From contig NZ_BOPC01000021.1 of NCBI RefSeq assembly GCF_016863555.1, forward strand, positions 1 through 62,756: a DNA stretch of 62,756 bases, written 5' to 3'. Every line of letters begins with the position of its first letter. The stretch's first letter is position 1. The stretch comes from Micromonospora qiuiae (lineage in GTDB: Bacteria > Actinomycetota > Actinomycetes > Mycobacteriales > Micromonosporaceae). Made by a program: the position numbers and the translations under genes. The notes under the pieces were generated by a model. The model was not told the DNA's origin and ran no database searches. It was given only the letters and a program-made list of their open reading frames with translations. Shown here piece by piece: positions 43,848 to 53,200 of the stretch.

Positions 43848-45037
43848 GCAGGCCCGGCGAACCCGAGTGGTTCGGCACGGCCGCCGACGCGCTGCCGGAG
43901 GACTCCGAGGACAGTGTCCTGGTCGGGCGGATCTGGCACCCCGCCGCCGGCGGGCCGTCGCCGGTGATCGTCCGTGACGGCGACATCTTCGACGTCAGCG
44001 TTCACTTCCCAACCGTGTGCGACATCTGTGAGCTGCCGGATCCGGCTGCGGTCGTCTCCGTGCTCGACGGAGAGTTCGTCGGCAGTCTCGCCGACATCCT
44101 CGCCAACACGGGCGCGGCGATCCGCGACCGCACCCGTCCCTGGCTTCTCGCGCCCGTCGACCTGCAGGCGCTCAAGGCAGCCGGGGTGACTTTCGCGGTC
44201 TCGATGCTGGAACGGGTCATCGAGGAGCGGGCGCGCGGCGACCTGTCACTCGCCGCGGACATCCGCCAGCGGATGCTCGCCGACGTCGGCGCGGACCTCC
44301 GCGACCTGGCGCCCGGATCCGAGGAGGCGGCGCGGCTCAAGACCCAACTCGTCGCCGAGGGAATCTGGAGCCAGTACCTGGAAGTGGGAATCGGCCCGGA
44401 TGCCGAGATTTTCACCAAGGGGCAGATCCTCTCCGCCATGGGCACCGCCGTGCCGGTCGGGGTCCTCGCCGCGTCGGCCTGGAACAATCCTGAGCCCGAG
44501 GTGGCGCTCATCGTCGCGTCGACCGGTCGAATCGTCGGCGCGACCCTCGGCAACGACGTGAACCTGCGCGACGTCGAAGGCCGCTCGGCGCTGCTGCTTC
44601 CGTTGGCGAAGGACAACAACGCGTCGTGCGCGCTCGGCCCGTTCATCCGGCTCTTCGACGACCGCTTCGGCCTCGATCGCGTACGCGGGCTGGAGATCGA
44701 GCTGGACATCCGCGGCGAGGACGGCTTTCATCTCAACGCCGTCTCCGAAATGGCCCAGATGTCGCGCGAGCCGGAGGCACTGGTCCGGCAGTTGATCGGC
44801 CCGCACCACCACTATCCGGACGGCGCGGTCCTCATGCTCGGCACCATGTTCGCGCCGATCCAGGACCGGGACCATCCCGGCGAGGGGTTCACTCACAAGG
44901 TTGATGACGTGGTCAGGATCAGCGCCCCCGCCCTCGGCACCCTGGTCAATCGCGTCCGCCATGCCGAGGAGTGCGAGCCGTGGGACTTCGGGGTACGCGA
45001 TCTGATGCGCAATCTGGTGAGAAGGGGACTGTTGTGA
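43844..45037 (+). CDS. FAH-family 2-keto-3-deoxy-pentonate dehydratase-like protein
   Basis: Predicted 397-residue protein of the fumarylacetoacetate hydrolase superfamily. The metal-site region is visible as NNPEPEVALIV (E-x-E) and the partner Asp in DVNLRDVEGRSALLL. The full length is like XylX of Caulobacter, the 2-keto-3-deoxy-xylonate dehydratase of the Weimberg pathway, which gives 2-oxoglutarate semialdehyde. Assignment rests on fold, length and neighbours. It overlaps both adjacent genes (ATGA and GTGA), so the three enzymes are translationally coupled. Confidence 0.78.
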   Translation: MSRPGEPEWFGTAADALPEDSEDSVLVGRIWHPAAGGPSPVIVRDGDIFDVSVHFPTVCDICELPDPAAVVSVLDGEFVGSLADILANTGAAIRDRTRPWLLAPVDLQALKAAGVTFAVSMLERVIEERARGDLSLAADIRQRMLADVGADLRDLAPGSEEAARLKTQLVAEGIWSQYLEVGIGPDAEIFTKGQILSAMGTAVPVGVLAASAWNNPEPEVALIVASTGRIVGATLGNDVNLRDVEGRSALLLPLAKDNNASCALGPFIRLFDDRFGLDRVRGLEIELDIRGEDGFHLNAVSEMAQMSREPEALVRQLIGPHHHYPDGAVLMLGTMFAPIQDRDHPGEGFTHKVDDVVRISAPALGTLVNRVRHAEECEPWDFGVRDLMRNLVRRGLL

Positions 45038-46551
45038 ACGTCGTCAGCACGCTCGACCCGAGGAACGGCCAGCGCCGGGAGACCCACCTGCGTGAGACCA
45101 GCGACGCGGAGCTGGAGTCGCTCGCCACCCTCGCGGCCACCGCCGGACAGTGGCTTGCCGACCTCGGGAGGTCCGGTCGCGCCCGCCTGCTCGACGCGGT
45201 CGCCGATGCACTCGATGCCGACCGCGCGGACCTGGTGGCGACGGCCGACTCGGAAACCGGCCTCGGTCTCGCGCGGCTCGACGCCGAACTAACCCGTTCG
45301 GCCACCCAGTTTCGAATGTTCGCCGATGTCCTGCGCGACGGCGGGTACCTCGAGGCGGCGATCGACCACGCCGCCGAGACAGTGCTCGGCCCGGCACCGG
45401 ACGTTCGACGCATGCTCGTTCCGTTGGGTGCGGTCGCTGTCTTCGGCGCCAGCAATTTCCCGTTCGCCTTCTCGGTTGCCGGCGGTGACACGGCGTCCGC
45501 ACTCGCCGCCGGTTGCCCCGTCATCGCGAAGGCCCACCCATCGCATCCGCTGACCTCCCACGCGTCATCGCAGGCGATCCGGCGGGCCGTGCGAGACATG
45601 GACGGGCCTGACGGGGTGTTGACCGTCGTGTACGGAGAGGAGGCGGGGCGGTCGCTGGTTCGCCACCCCGCCATCCGGGCCGCCGCCCTCACCGGCTCCG
45701 TCGGCGCGGCCCGCGCCATCCAGGCGGCGATCGACGAGCGCACCGACCCGATCCCGCTCTACGGTGAGCTGAGCAGCGTGAACCCGATCGTGGTGCTGCC
45801 GTCGGCGGCCGCCGAGCGAGGCGGGCGGATCGCCGAAGGGCTGTTCGCCTCGTTCACCGGCTCCGGTGGCCAGCTCTGCACCAAGCCGGGGCTGGCGTTC
45901 ATCCCGGCCAGCCCCGTGGGCGACCAGCTCGTCGATGCGCTTCGGGAGCAGGTCGCCGCCGCCGCCGGCGTGGTCCTGCTCAACGAGCGGATCCAGGATG
46001 CCTTCCTCGCCGAGGAGGCAGCCCTCGAAAAGGCTGGCGCCCGGGTGCTCGCCCGACCCCGGATCGCCGCCGCCGACGGTCTCACCGTGGCACCGGTGCT
46101 CCTGGAGGTCGACCTCACCGAGCTGTCCGCCACCCTGGCCGACGAGTGCTTCGGCCCGGCCATGGTCGTGGTCCGTTACCGGCAGGCCGGCGACCTCGAC
46201 GCGGCGCTCGCTGTCGTACCGCCGTCGCTGACCGGGGCGATCCACGCTGGCCCCGATGACGACCGGGCGACCGTACGCCGGCTTGCCGACCTGCTCGCCG
46301 CCCGCTCGGGACGGCTTGTCTTCGACGGCTACCCGACCGGGGTGCGGGTCTCCTGGGCGCAGCACCACGGCGGCCCCTGGCCGTCGACCAACTCCCTGCA
46401 CACCTCCGTCGGCGCCACCTCCATCCGGCGGTTCCTGCGGCCGTTGGCCTGGCAGGGGGCGCCGGACTGGCTGCTGCCCGAGGAACTGCGGGACGGCTTC
46501 ACCGGAATCCCGCGCCGGGTCGACGGGCTACTCGACCCGGGTCGCCCCTGA
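45034..46551 (+). CDS. 2-oxoglutarate semialdehyde dehydrogenase-like aldehyde dehydrogenase
   Basis: Predicted 505-residue NAD(P)-dependent aldehyde dehydrogenase. The pattern PLGAVAVFGASNFPFAFSVAGGDTASALAAGCPV, YGELSSVNPIVVLP (general-base Glu) and FTGSGGQLCTKPGL (nucleophile Cys) is that of bacterial ketoglutarate semialdehyde dehydrogenases. It would oxidise 2-oxoglutarate semialdehyde to 2-oxoglutarate, completing a three-step route with the two upstream dehydratases. The GTG overlaps the upstream stop. A bidirectional terminator follows. Confidence 0.86.
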   Translation: MNVVSTLDPRNGQRRETHLRETSDAELESLATLAATAGQWLADLGRSGRARLLDAVADALDADRADLVATADSETGLGLARLDAELTRSATQFRMFADVLRDGGYLEAAIDHAAETVLGPAPDVRRMLVPLGAVAVFGASNFPFAFSVAGGDTASALAAGCPVIAKAHPSHPLTSHASSQAIRRAVRDMDGPDGVLTVVYGEEAGRSLVRHPAIRAAALTGSVGAARAIQAAIDERTDPIPLYGELSSVNPIVVLPSAAAERGGRIAEGLFASFTGSGGQLCTKPGLAFIPASPVGDQLVDALREQVAAAAGVVLLNERIQDAFLAEEAALEKAGARVLARPRIAAADGLTVAPVLLEVDLTELSATLADECFGPAMVVVRYRQAGDLDAALAVVPPSLTGAIHAGPDDDRATVRRLADLLAARSGRLVFDGYPTGVRVSWAQHHGGPWPSTNSLHTSVGATSIRRFLRPLAWQGAPDWLLPEELRDGFTGIPRRVDGLLDPGRP

Positions 46552-46572
46552 GACTCGCCCACCGACAGCGAA

Positions 46573-46605
46573 GGAGGGCACATCCGGCCGATGGATGTGC
46601 CCTCC
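46573..46605. terminator. Bidirectional terminator between aldehyde dehydrogenase and xylanase
   Basis: Perfect 13-bp inverted repeat GGAGGGCACATCC / GGATGTGCCCTCC with a 7-base loop between convergent genes. Confidence 0.88.
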
Positions 46606-46619
46606 CGTCGTGACTGCCG

Positions 46620-49600
46620 TTACAGGTTCGCGCAGTACCCGATGCTGAAGGTGCTGGCGCCCGGTGCCAGGGTCCGGTTCCAGTCCACACCCCGGATCCG
46701 GTAGCTGCCGTCGGCCAGGCGTTCCCGCTTGAAGTTCCACGCGTCGTAGATGTCACCCTCGAGGCTCACCACGGCGCTCCACTCGACGGCCTTGTCGCCG
46801 GTGTTGGTGGCGGTGATGGTCGAGCAGTAGCCACCGCCGCTGTCGGAGTTCCACCGGGCGATCCTGGTCACCGTGACGTCCACGTTGGAGCCGGCCACCA
46901 GCCGGCCCACACCCCAGCGGGCGGTGTTCTGGTAGCCCACGCCCTCCTGCTCGGCCCAGTTGCGGATCGAGGTACGGGCACCGTCCGAGGCGTCGTTCAC
47001 CTGGAAGTCCAGGCCGTGGAAGGTGTCCAGGCCGCCGTACTCGAGCAGGCTGATCGCCGCCTCGACGGTGTAGCCGGTCGCGGTGCGTACGGCCGCGCTG
47101 TTCAACCGGCCCGCCTGGAACGCCTCGTCCCCGGTGCCGAACGACACGCGGTTGTCGGCGTTGATCCGAATCTGCGTGTCGTCGTAGCGGAAGCTGCCGT
47201 TCTTGGCGTTGCCGGCGTCGACGTAGATCTCGACCGAGTCCTGGGTCCACGGGTCGGAGCCGGAAACGTCCACCACCGGGTCGGTGACCTCGGCCAGCAC
47301 GTAGAGCGTCTGGCCCCGCCAGAGGGTGCGGACGTTCGCGGTCGCGCCGCCGGTGCCGGAGACCTGCTTGGTCGTGGTCACCGCGCCCGCCTGGGCCCAG
47401 ACCGCGTCCACCGTACCGTCGATGACCGGCGCGGTGCCGGCCTGCCGCACCTCCAGGTACGACAGTTCCTCCACCAGGGTGAGGGTGCCCACCGCCCCGG
47501 GGGTGTTCCAGCCCGACGTGGTGCCGTTGTCGCGGACCTGCACGTCCAGGGTGAGCGTGTCGCCCTGGGCCGCGCCGGTCAGCGGCAGGTGCGCGACCAG
47601 GTGGTAGCCGCCGTCCCGGGTGGCCGCCACGGCCGGCACGTCACCCTTGCCCTTGCGGTTGACCTGGTACGTCTTGTCGCCGAGGACGAAGCTGACCCCG
47701 TCCTTGCCGGAGACCGTGGCGTCGTCGACCGTGACGTACGCGGTGAGGTGATCCGGCGCCCAGCGCAGCTGGAACTGCGCCTTGTCCTCCACCGGATGCA
47801 GCGGAAGCTTGCGCCAGGTCAGGTCCTTCGGCGCGGCGGCGGTGAGGGCCACGTCACCGGCGAAGACGTTGGCGGTACGCAGCCGGGCGGGCAGTTGCCC
47901 GTCCACCGCCCCGTGGTAGGCGGGCTTGGCCCGCAGGCTGTCGTCGAACAGCAGCGGGGCGCCGTTGCCGGAGCGCCACGAGCGGCCGTCGGTGAGCCCC
48001 CAGACCGTGACGGCCAGCAGGTCGTCGCTGTGTGCCCGGAAGATCCGGAAGGCGTCCCGGTAGTAGTAGCCCTGGTCGATCAGCTTCGCCTGGGTCACCG
48101 GAGTGCCGGTGGTGACATCGAGTTCGGTGACGGCCTGGGTCACCGGCAGGTTCGCGAACGCCTCCAGCGCGGTCTCCAGGCTGCTGACCGGCGTGGCCAG
48201 CGAGACGTGGAACTGGTGACCCACCCCGTCGATCGGCACGCCGCGCGCGATCAGGCGCTGCACGAGCGCCCGGTAGCGGGCCAGCTTGCCGCTCTGCTCG
48301 GTGTTGTAGTCGTTGATGAACAGGGCCACCGGGTCGCTGCCCTTGACCGCATGGACATCGTTGAACGCCTCGTCGGCGTACTCGAACGTCAGGTCGATGA
48401 AGCTCTCGCCGAGGATCCGGTACCACTCGCTGCGGCGCAGACCGTCGGCGTACTCGCCGCTGTCGCTGACCACCTCGTTGACCGCGTCGAAGGCGTACAG
48501 CGGGTTGGTGGCGGAGCCGAACTTGCCGTACCGCTGGGCCAGCGACTCGGCGACGGCGAAGATGTGCGTCCGCAACCGCTCGCGCAACAGCTGCTGGTGG
48601 GCCGCCGAGGTGGTCAGCGGCTGCCCGGCGGCGTCCTGGAAGAACCAGTCCGGGGTCTGGCTGTGCCAGACCAGCACGTGACCGTAGACGCGCAGGTTGT
48701 TGTCCCGGGCGAAGTCCATCATGGCCAGCGCCTGGTCGTGCGGGCGGAAGTTGCCCTCGTCGTCGTACCAGGCCTCGGGCTTCATGTGGTTTTCCGGCGT
48801 GATCTGGTTGAAGTGCCGGGTCAACAGCTCGGCGCCGCCGCCGACGGTCTCGCGGCTGTCGATCGCCACGCCGACCGGGAAGTCGGTGGTCTCGTGGATG
48901 CCGGTGAGGTCCTCGATCACCGGGGGTGCGGGCACCCGTACGACGATGTCGTCGACGAGGAAGTCACTGGTGTTGCCGGCCACGTCCGCGCCCTGCCAGC
49001 GGGTTTCGAAGTAGAGCAGTGCGTCGTCCGCCGCCGGCATGGTGAAGCGGGCGCTCACCTGCGTCCATCCGGAGTTGGTGACCGTCTCGAACTGGGCGAG
49101 GGTGCTGAACGACTGGCTGCCGCCGCTGGTGCTGGCCAGGCTGAGCCAGATCTGGTCGGTCGGCTGGCCTTCGGCGAACCGCAGCCAGGCGTCGACCTCG
49201 TAGGTCACCCCGGCCTCGAACAGGCCGGTCACGTCGCGGCCCAGGCCGGCGCCCTGGTTGACCCGGTCGGTGACCAGCGCCGCGGACGTACCGCCGTGCG
49301 CGACGTCGGTGAGCGTGACCCTCGGGGCACCCGGTCCGCTGTCGCGTGGGCCCCAGCCGTCCAGCCCGTCCTCGAAGTCGGTGTCGATGACGACGGTGCC
49401 CGGCTCCGGCCCGTTCCCGCCGTTGCCCTCCGGCGCGGTGATCAGGACGTCGTCGAGGAGGAACGGGATGTCCCCTTCCGCCTCCACATAGAGGGTGGCG
49501 GCGCTGAGCCCGGTGGGAAGGGTGTAATCGCCGCCGATCCGCACCCAGCCGTCGGCGGTGGTGGGGACGTTGCCGCCGATCCAGGTGTAGGTGTTGTCAC

Positions 49601-49994
49601 CGCCGCCAGCCGGGGTCGCCTCGACGGTGAAGTGCACGCCGGCGGTGCCCTCGGTGCCGGCCGGAAGTTTCACCCAGGCGCTGACCGTGTACGGGGTGCC
49701 GGGCTTGAACAGCGCGGTCGCGCTGGTCGCCGGGCCCTGCCAGTTGGCGGTGCGGCCGGTGACCGACAGGCTGTTGTCGCTCTCGTGGCCCTCGTCGGCG
49801 ATGGCGAGGGTGACGTCGCCGCGCGGCCCCCACGGGGCGTACGAGCCGGACTCGAAGTCGTTGGCGAGCACGACTTCCGCGGCAGCGGCCGGGGCGGCTG
49901 CGGCGGCGACGGCGGCGACGAGCGCGCCCGAACAGAGTACGGCGAGGGTTCGCGATCGGCGTCGTGATCGACGGGACAGGTTCCAGAGGCGCAT
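46620..49994 (-). CDS. Secreted multimodular GH10 endo-xylanase (CBM22-CBM22-GH10-CBM9-like-CBM2-like)
   Basis: Predicted 1,124-residue secreted enzyme. A signal peptide (about residues 1-40) is followed by two CBM22-type modules (about 40-190 and 200-355), a GH10 barrel (about 365-700), a partly recognisable beta module (about 715-830), a CBM9 module (about 835-1035) and a short CBM2-like cellulose-binding module (about 1040-1124, ending with ARWNSDSGGGYCSTITATNTG and WNRTLAPG). The catalytic acid/base is in DAVNEVV (about Glu507) and the nucleophile in VTELDVTT (about Glu624). It cuts the xylan backbone; CBM9 and CBM22 bind xylan ends and chains. The ATG has an AAGGGA site; a TTG one codon upstream is an alternative. 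A perfect palindrome lies about 109 bp upstream. Confidence 0.93.
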   Translation of the reverse strand: MRLWNLSRRSRRRSRTLAVLCSGALVAAVAAAAAPAAAAEVVLANDFESGSYAPWGPRGDVTLAIADEGHESDNSLSVTGRTANWQGPATSATALFKPGTPYTVSAWVKLPAGTEGTAGVHFTVEATPAGGGDNTYTWIGGNVPTTADGWVRIGGDYTLPTGLSAATLYVEAEGDIPFLLDDVLITAPEGNGGNGPEPGTVVIDTDFEDGLDGWGPRDSGPGAPRVTLTDVAHGGTSAALVTDRVNQGAGLGRDVTGLFEAGVTYEVDAWLRFAEGQPTDQIWLSLASTSGGSQSFSTLAQFETVTNSGWTQVSARFTMPAADDALLYFETRWQGADVAGNTSDFLVDDIVVRVPAPPVIEDLTGIHETTDFPVGVAIDSRETVGGGAELLTRHFNQITPENHMKPEAWYDDEGNFRPHDQALAMMDFARDNNLRVYGHVLVWHSQTPDWFFQDAAGQPLTTSAAHQQLLRERLRTHIFAVAESLAQRYGKFGSATNPLYAFDAVNEVVSDSGEYADGLRRSEWYRILGESFIDLTFEYADEAFNDVHAVKGSDPVALFINDYNTEQSGKLARYRALVQRLIARGVPIDGVGHQFHVSLATPVSSLETALEAFANLPVTQAVTELDVTTGTPVTQAKLIDQGYYYRDAFRIFRAHSDDLLAVTVWGLTDGRSWRSGNGAPLLFDDSLRAKPAYHGAVDGQLPARLRTANVFAGDVALTAAAPKDLTWRKLPLHPVEDKAQFQLRWAPDHLTAYVTVDDATVSGKDGVSFVLGDKTYQVNRKGKGDVPAVAATRDGGYHLVAHLPLTGAAQGDTLTLDVQVRDNGTTSGWNTPGAVGTLTLVEELSYLEVRQAGTAPVIDGTVDAVWAQAGAVTTTKQVSGTGGATANVRTLWRGQTLYVLAEVTDPVVDVSGSDPWTQDSVEIYVDAGNAKNGSFRYDDTQIRINADNRVSFGTGDEAFQAGRLNSAAVRTATGYTVEAAISLLEYGGLDTFHGLDFQVNDASDGARTSIRNWAEQEGVGYQNTARWGVGRLVAGSNVDVTVTRIARWNSDSGGGYCSTITATNTGDKAVEWSAVVSLEGDIYDAWNFKRERLADGSYRIRGVDWNRTLAPGASTFSIGYCANL

Positions 49995-50077
49995 CAATGG
50001 TCCCTTTGTGCAGGTTGGATGGAGGTGGGAATCCGCTGACGCGGGCTTCCCTGAGCTGATCCAAGCGCGTGCATGCT

Positions 50078-50116
50078 ATGTCGAGCCGATCATTGTGGCC
50101 AGAACTTCCGGAAGTT
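50078..50116 (-). promoter_or_regulatory. Xylanase operator and possible promoter
   Basis: AACTTCCGGAAGTT (50103-50116) is a perfect 14-bp palindrome. On the minus strand its end overlaps a possible -35 (TTCTGG), followed after 18 bases by CATAGC. A 12-of-14 match to the palindrome recurs at 62463-62476 before the right-edge gene. I do not recognise the regulator. Confidence 0.6.
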
Positions 50117-50228
50117 ATCGGAAAACGACGAGCCGTCGGTGGCCGTTAGGTGAGCCGGCTCGTGTCGTGACGGCCGTTGACATCGCCCGACCGATGGGCT
50201 CGCCGCGAGCGGGTCCGCACCACGAGAT

Positions 50229-53200
50229 CTATCTCAGGTCCGGCTCGATCAGGTGATGCAGCAGGTGCAGGGGAGCGGCGGTGATCCCGGCCCCGGTGAG
50301 CGCCTGCGCGTACGCCGTCACGGTCGAGTCGTCCACCAGGCCGTGCACCAGCGGCAGGCCCGGAGTGGCCGTCCACAGCAGTGACTCCAGTCGGCAGGAG
50401 GCGATCGTGCCGGGCAGCCCGAGAATGCTGCCGTCCACCGGCACCGGCGGCAGGTCTCCTGGTATGTCGCGGCTGGTCTCGCCGACGTGCAGCAGCCCAC
50501 CGCCGACCACCAGGATGTCGCGGTCGCGGCGCATGCGGGCCAGGGCTCGTCCGGTTTCCACGGCCGGCGGGAACGAGTCGTCCACCACGATGGTGCCCGG
50601 TGCCAGCCGGTCGACCTCGATCGGTTCGGTGGCGGCGCTGGTCGCCGCGATGATCACCTCCGCCGTGTAGCCGGCCGGGGCGATCCCGGGTGCCGACGGG
50701 CGCACCTCGATGCTGCCGGCGAAGCCCTCCGCTCGCAGCCGCGCGGCGTGCTCGGCCAGCCGGGACGCGGCCGCCGGGACGTCGCAGAGCACGAGCCGCG
50801 CGGGTGGGAGTTCCGTCCGAGCCAGCAGCAGCCGCAGCGCGGAGAACCCGATCGAGCCGAGACCGACCACGGCGAGGTCGCGGCCGGCCAGGCCCTTTCC
50901 GGTGGCGGCCACCGCGGCCTCCACCGTTGCGACGACGGAGACGACGGTGACCGCGTGACCGGTGGTGACCGCGACCCCGCTGCGGGTACGCCGCAGCACG
51001 CCGAGACCGTAGCCGGTGCGGGCCGGGATCATGCCGGCCAGCGACACACACCGTGCGCCGAGCCGGGCGGCCAGGTCGACCGCCTCGCCGACCTCGCTGG
51101 CGAGGGCGTCCCCGGCGGCGGCCAGCTCGTCGGCGAACCGGGGCAGGCAGACGAAGCCGGAGACGCCCAGCGGGGTGCTCAGCTCCTCCAGCAGCCGTGG
51201 GCGGCCGTCGGGAAAGAGCAGGTCGCGTAGCCACGCCCGGGGCAGGCTTCCGGCGGGCAGTCCGGTGATCGCGGCGAGCTGTGCCGGCGGCGGCAGGTAA
51301 CCGACGATGGCCGAATCCAACCTGGTCCGTCGCCCCGGCCCGACCGTCGCCGCCGGTACGACCAGCTCCACCGCTTCCGGCCGCGCCGCGTCCGTGGTGT
51401 CGGAGATCGCGCCAGCGGTGCCGGTGGCTGCGGTGGTGAGGTCGGCGTGCAGCCAGTCCACGAGCCGGCCCAACTCGATCGGGCTCACCGCGTCGGGGGA
51501 GCCGCGCAGGGTCACCCGGAGGCCGTCCGGTCCCGGCCGTGCGGTCAGGAACAGGTCGGTGCCGAGCGGCGGCGGCGCCAACTCGCTCTCGGCGTCCCAG
51601 TCGAGGCTGAGCCGGTCGGCGTCGAGCGTCGCGGCCGGTGGCGCGTCGAGCATCGCGGCTGGTGGCGCGTCGGGCGTCGCGGTCGGTGGCGCGTCGAGTG
51701 CGGCGAAGTCCAGGAAGCTGAAGAAGAACTGGGCCCCGGCGGGCGTGCCGCCCGGCCCGGTGGGCACGGCCGCCGCGATCGATGGCGGATCGTCGTACCG
51801 CCGAGCGGCGGTGACCTCGGCCGCGACCCGGACGAGCTGCTCGGCGAAGCCGGACGATCCGCCCAGGCGCAGCGGCACCATCGCCGCACAGGGACCGAAG
51901 ACCCGGTGCAGGTCCGGCAGCGGATGGTCCCGACCGGTCAACGCCAGGCCGATCACCAGATCGTCCTGGCCGGTGAGGCGGGCCACCGCCCGGTGGTACG
52001 CGGTCAGCACCGGGGCGTACAGGGTGCTCGCCGCATCGGCGGCCAGCCGGCGCAGTCCGCTGACCACGGCACCGTCCAGGGTGAAGCCGCGAACCTGCTC
52101 CGATGCACTGCCCGAGGCCGACCCGGTGCGGCGGGCGCGCAGCATCGGCGGGCGGTACGGCGTGGCGAAGCGCCCGGTCCACCACGTGTGGGCACCCGGC
52201 TCGGGCGAACCGGCGGCGCGGCGGGCCAGCAGCCCGACGTACTCCCGGAAGTGGGTGCGCAGCGGGGGCAGTTCGCCGGGGAGGTCCGCCAGCAGCCGGT
52301 GGTAGACCGCCGACAGTTCCTGGCCGAGCAGGGCGGCGCTGTAGCCGTCGCCGATCAGGTGGTGCGCGTGCACCAGCAGGATGTGATCGTCGGGGGCGAG
52401 CGCCAGCAGCCGCAGCCGCAGCAGTGGCCAGGCCCACGGTTCGAAGGGCCGGCGGCGTTCCTCGGCGACCTGGGCGGCCACCTCGGCGGGGTCGGCGACC
52501 GTCTGGTAGCCGACCGGCAGCCGCAGCGACGTGGGCAGCTCCTGCTGGACCGGGGGGCGGGCCCCGGCGGGGAAGACCGTACGCAGCATCGGGTGTCGGG
52601 CCACCAGCAGGTCGACGGCGCGCTGGAAGACCTCGCGGCGTAGCCGGCCGCGCAGTCGCAGTCGGCCCAGCCACGCGGTGCCAGCGCCCGGTGCGACGGC
52701 GTCGGCGAGCAGGAAGCCGCGCTGGGTGGCCGTCACCGGGTACGGTCCGCCCGGATCGCGGGTTATCGCCGTGCCGCTGGCCCGTCCCACGGCGTCGCTG
52801 GTGGGTCCTGCGGCGCCTGCGGTGGCGTCGATCGCGGCGGCGAGCTTGCGCAGGGTGCGGTGCTGGTAGATGACGGCCGGGCTCGGCGTGGCGGCGAACT
52901 GGTCCTGTGCGCGGGCGAAGACCTCCAGCACCAGGATGGAGTCACCGCCCAGGGTGAAGAAGTCGTCGTCGGGGGCGATCGCCGGTAGGTCGAGCAGCTC
53001 GCCCCAGATCCGCGCCAGCTTCGCCTCGGTCTCGGTGCGCCCCTCCGGATGAGCGTCAGTGCCGGCCTCGGTTGCGGCGGCCAGGACGGTCGGCAGCGGC
53101 GGCTCGGCCGGGACGGTCGGCAGCGGCGGCGGTGTCGGTGCGGCGGCCGGTGGGAAGCCGGCGTGCGAGCGGAGGCGGTCCCGGTCGACCTTGCCGGTGG

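Noticed and set aside
47016..49967. 983-codon rightward frame opposite the xylanase
   Set aside because: Antisense to a clear GH10 enzyme; Val/Gly/Asp-rich low-complexity translation.
50146..52674. 842-codon leftward frame overlapping the end of the megasynthase
   Set aside because: It is the alternative frame of the same strand, very rich in Arg/Pro/Gly, and has no recognisable motifs.
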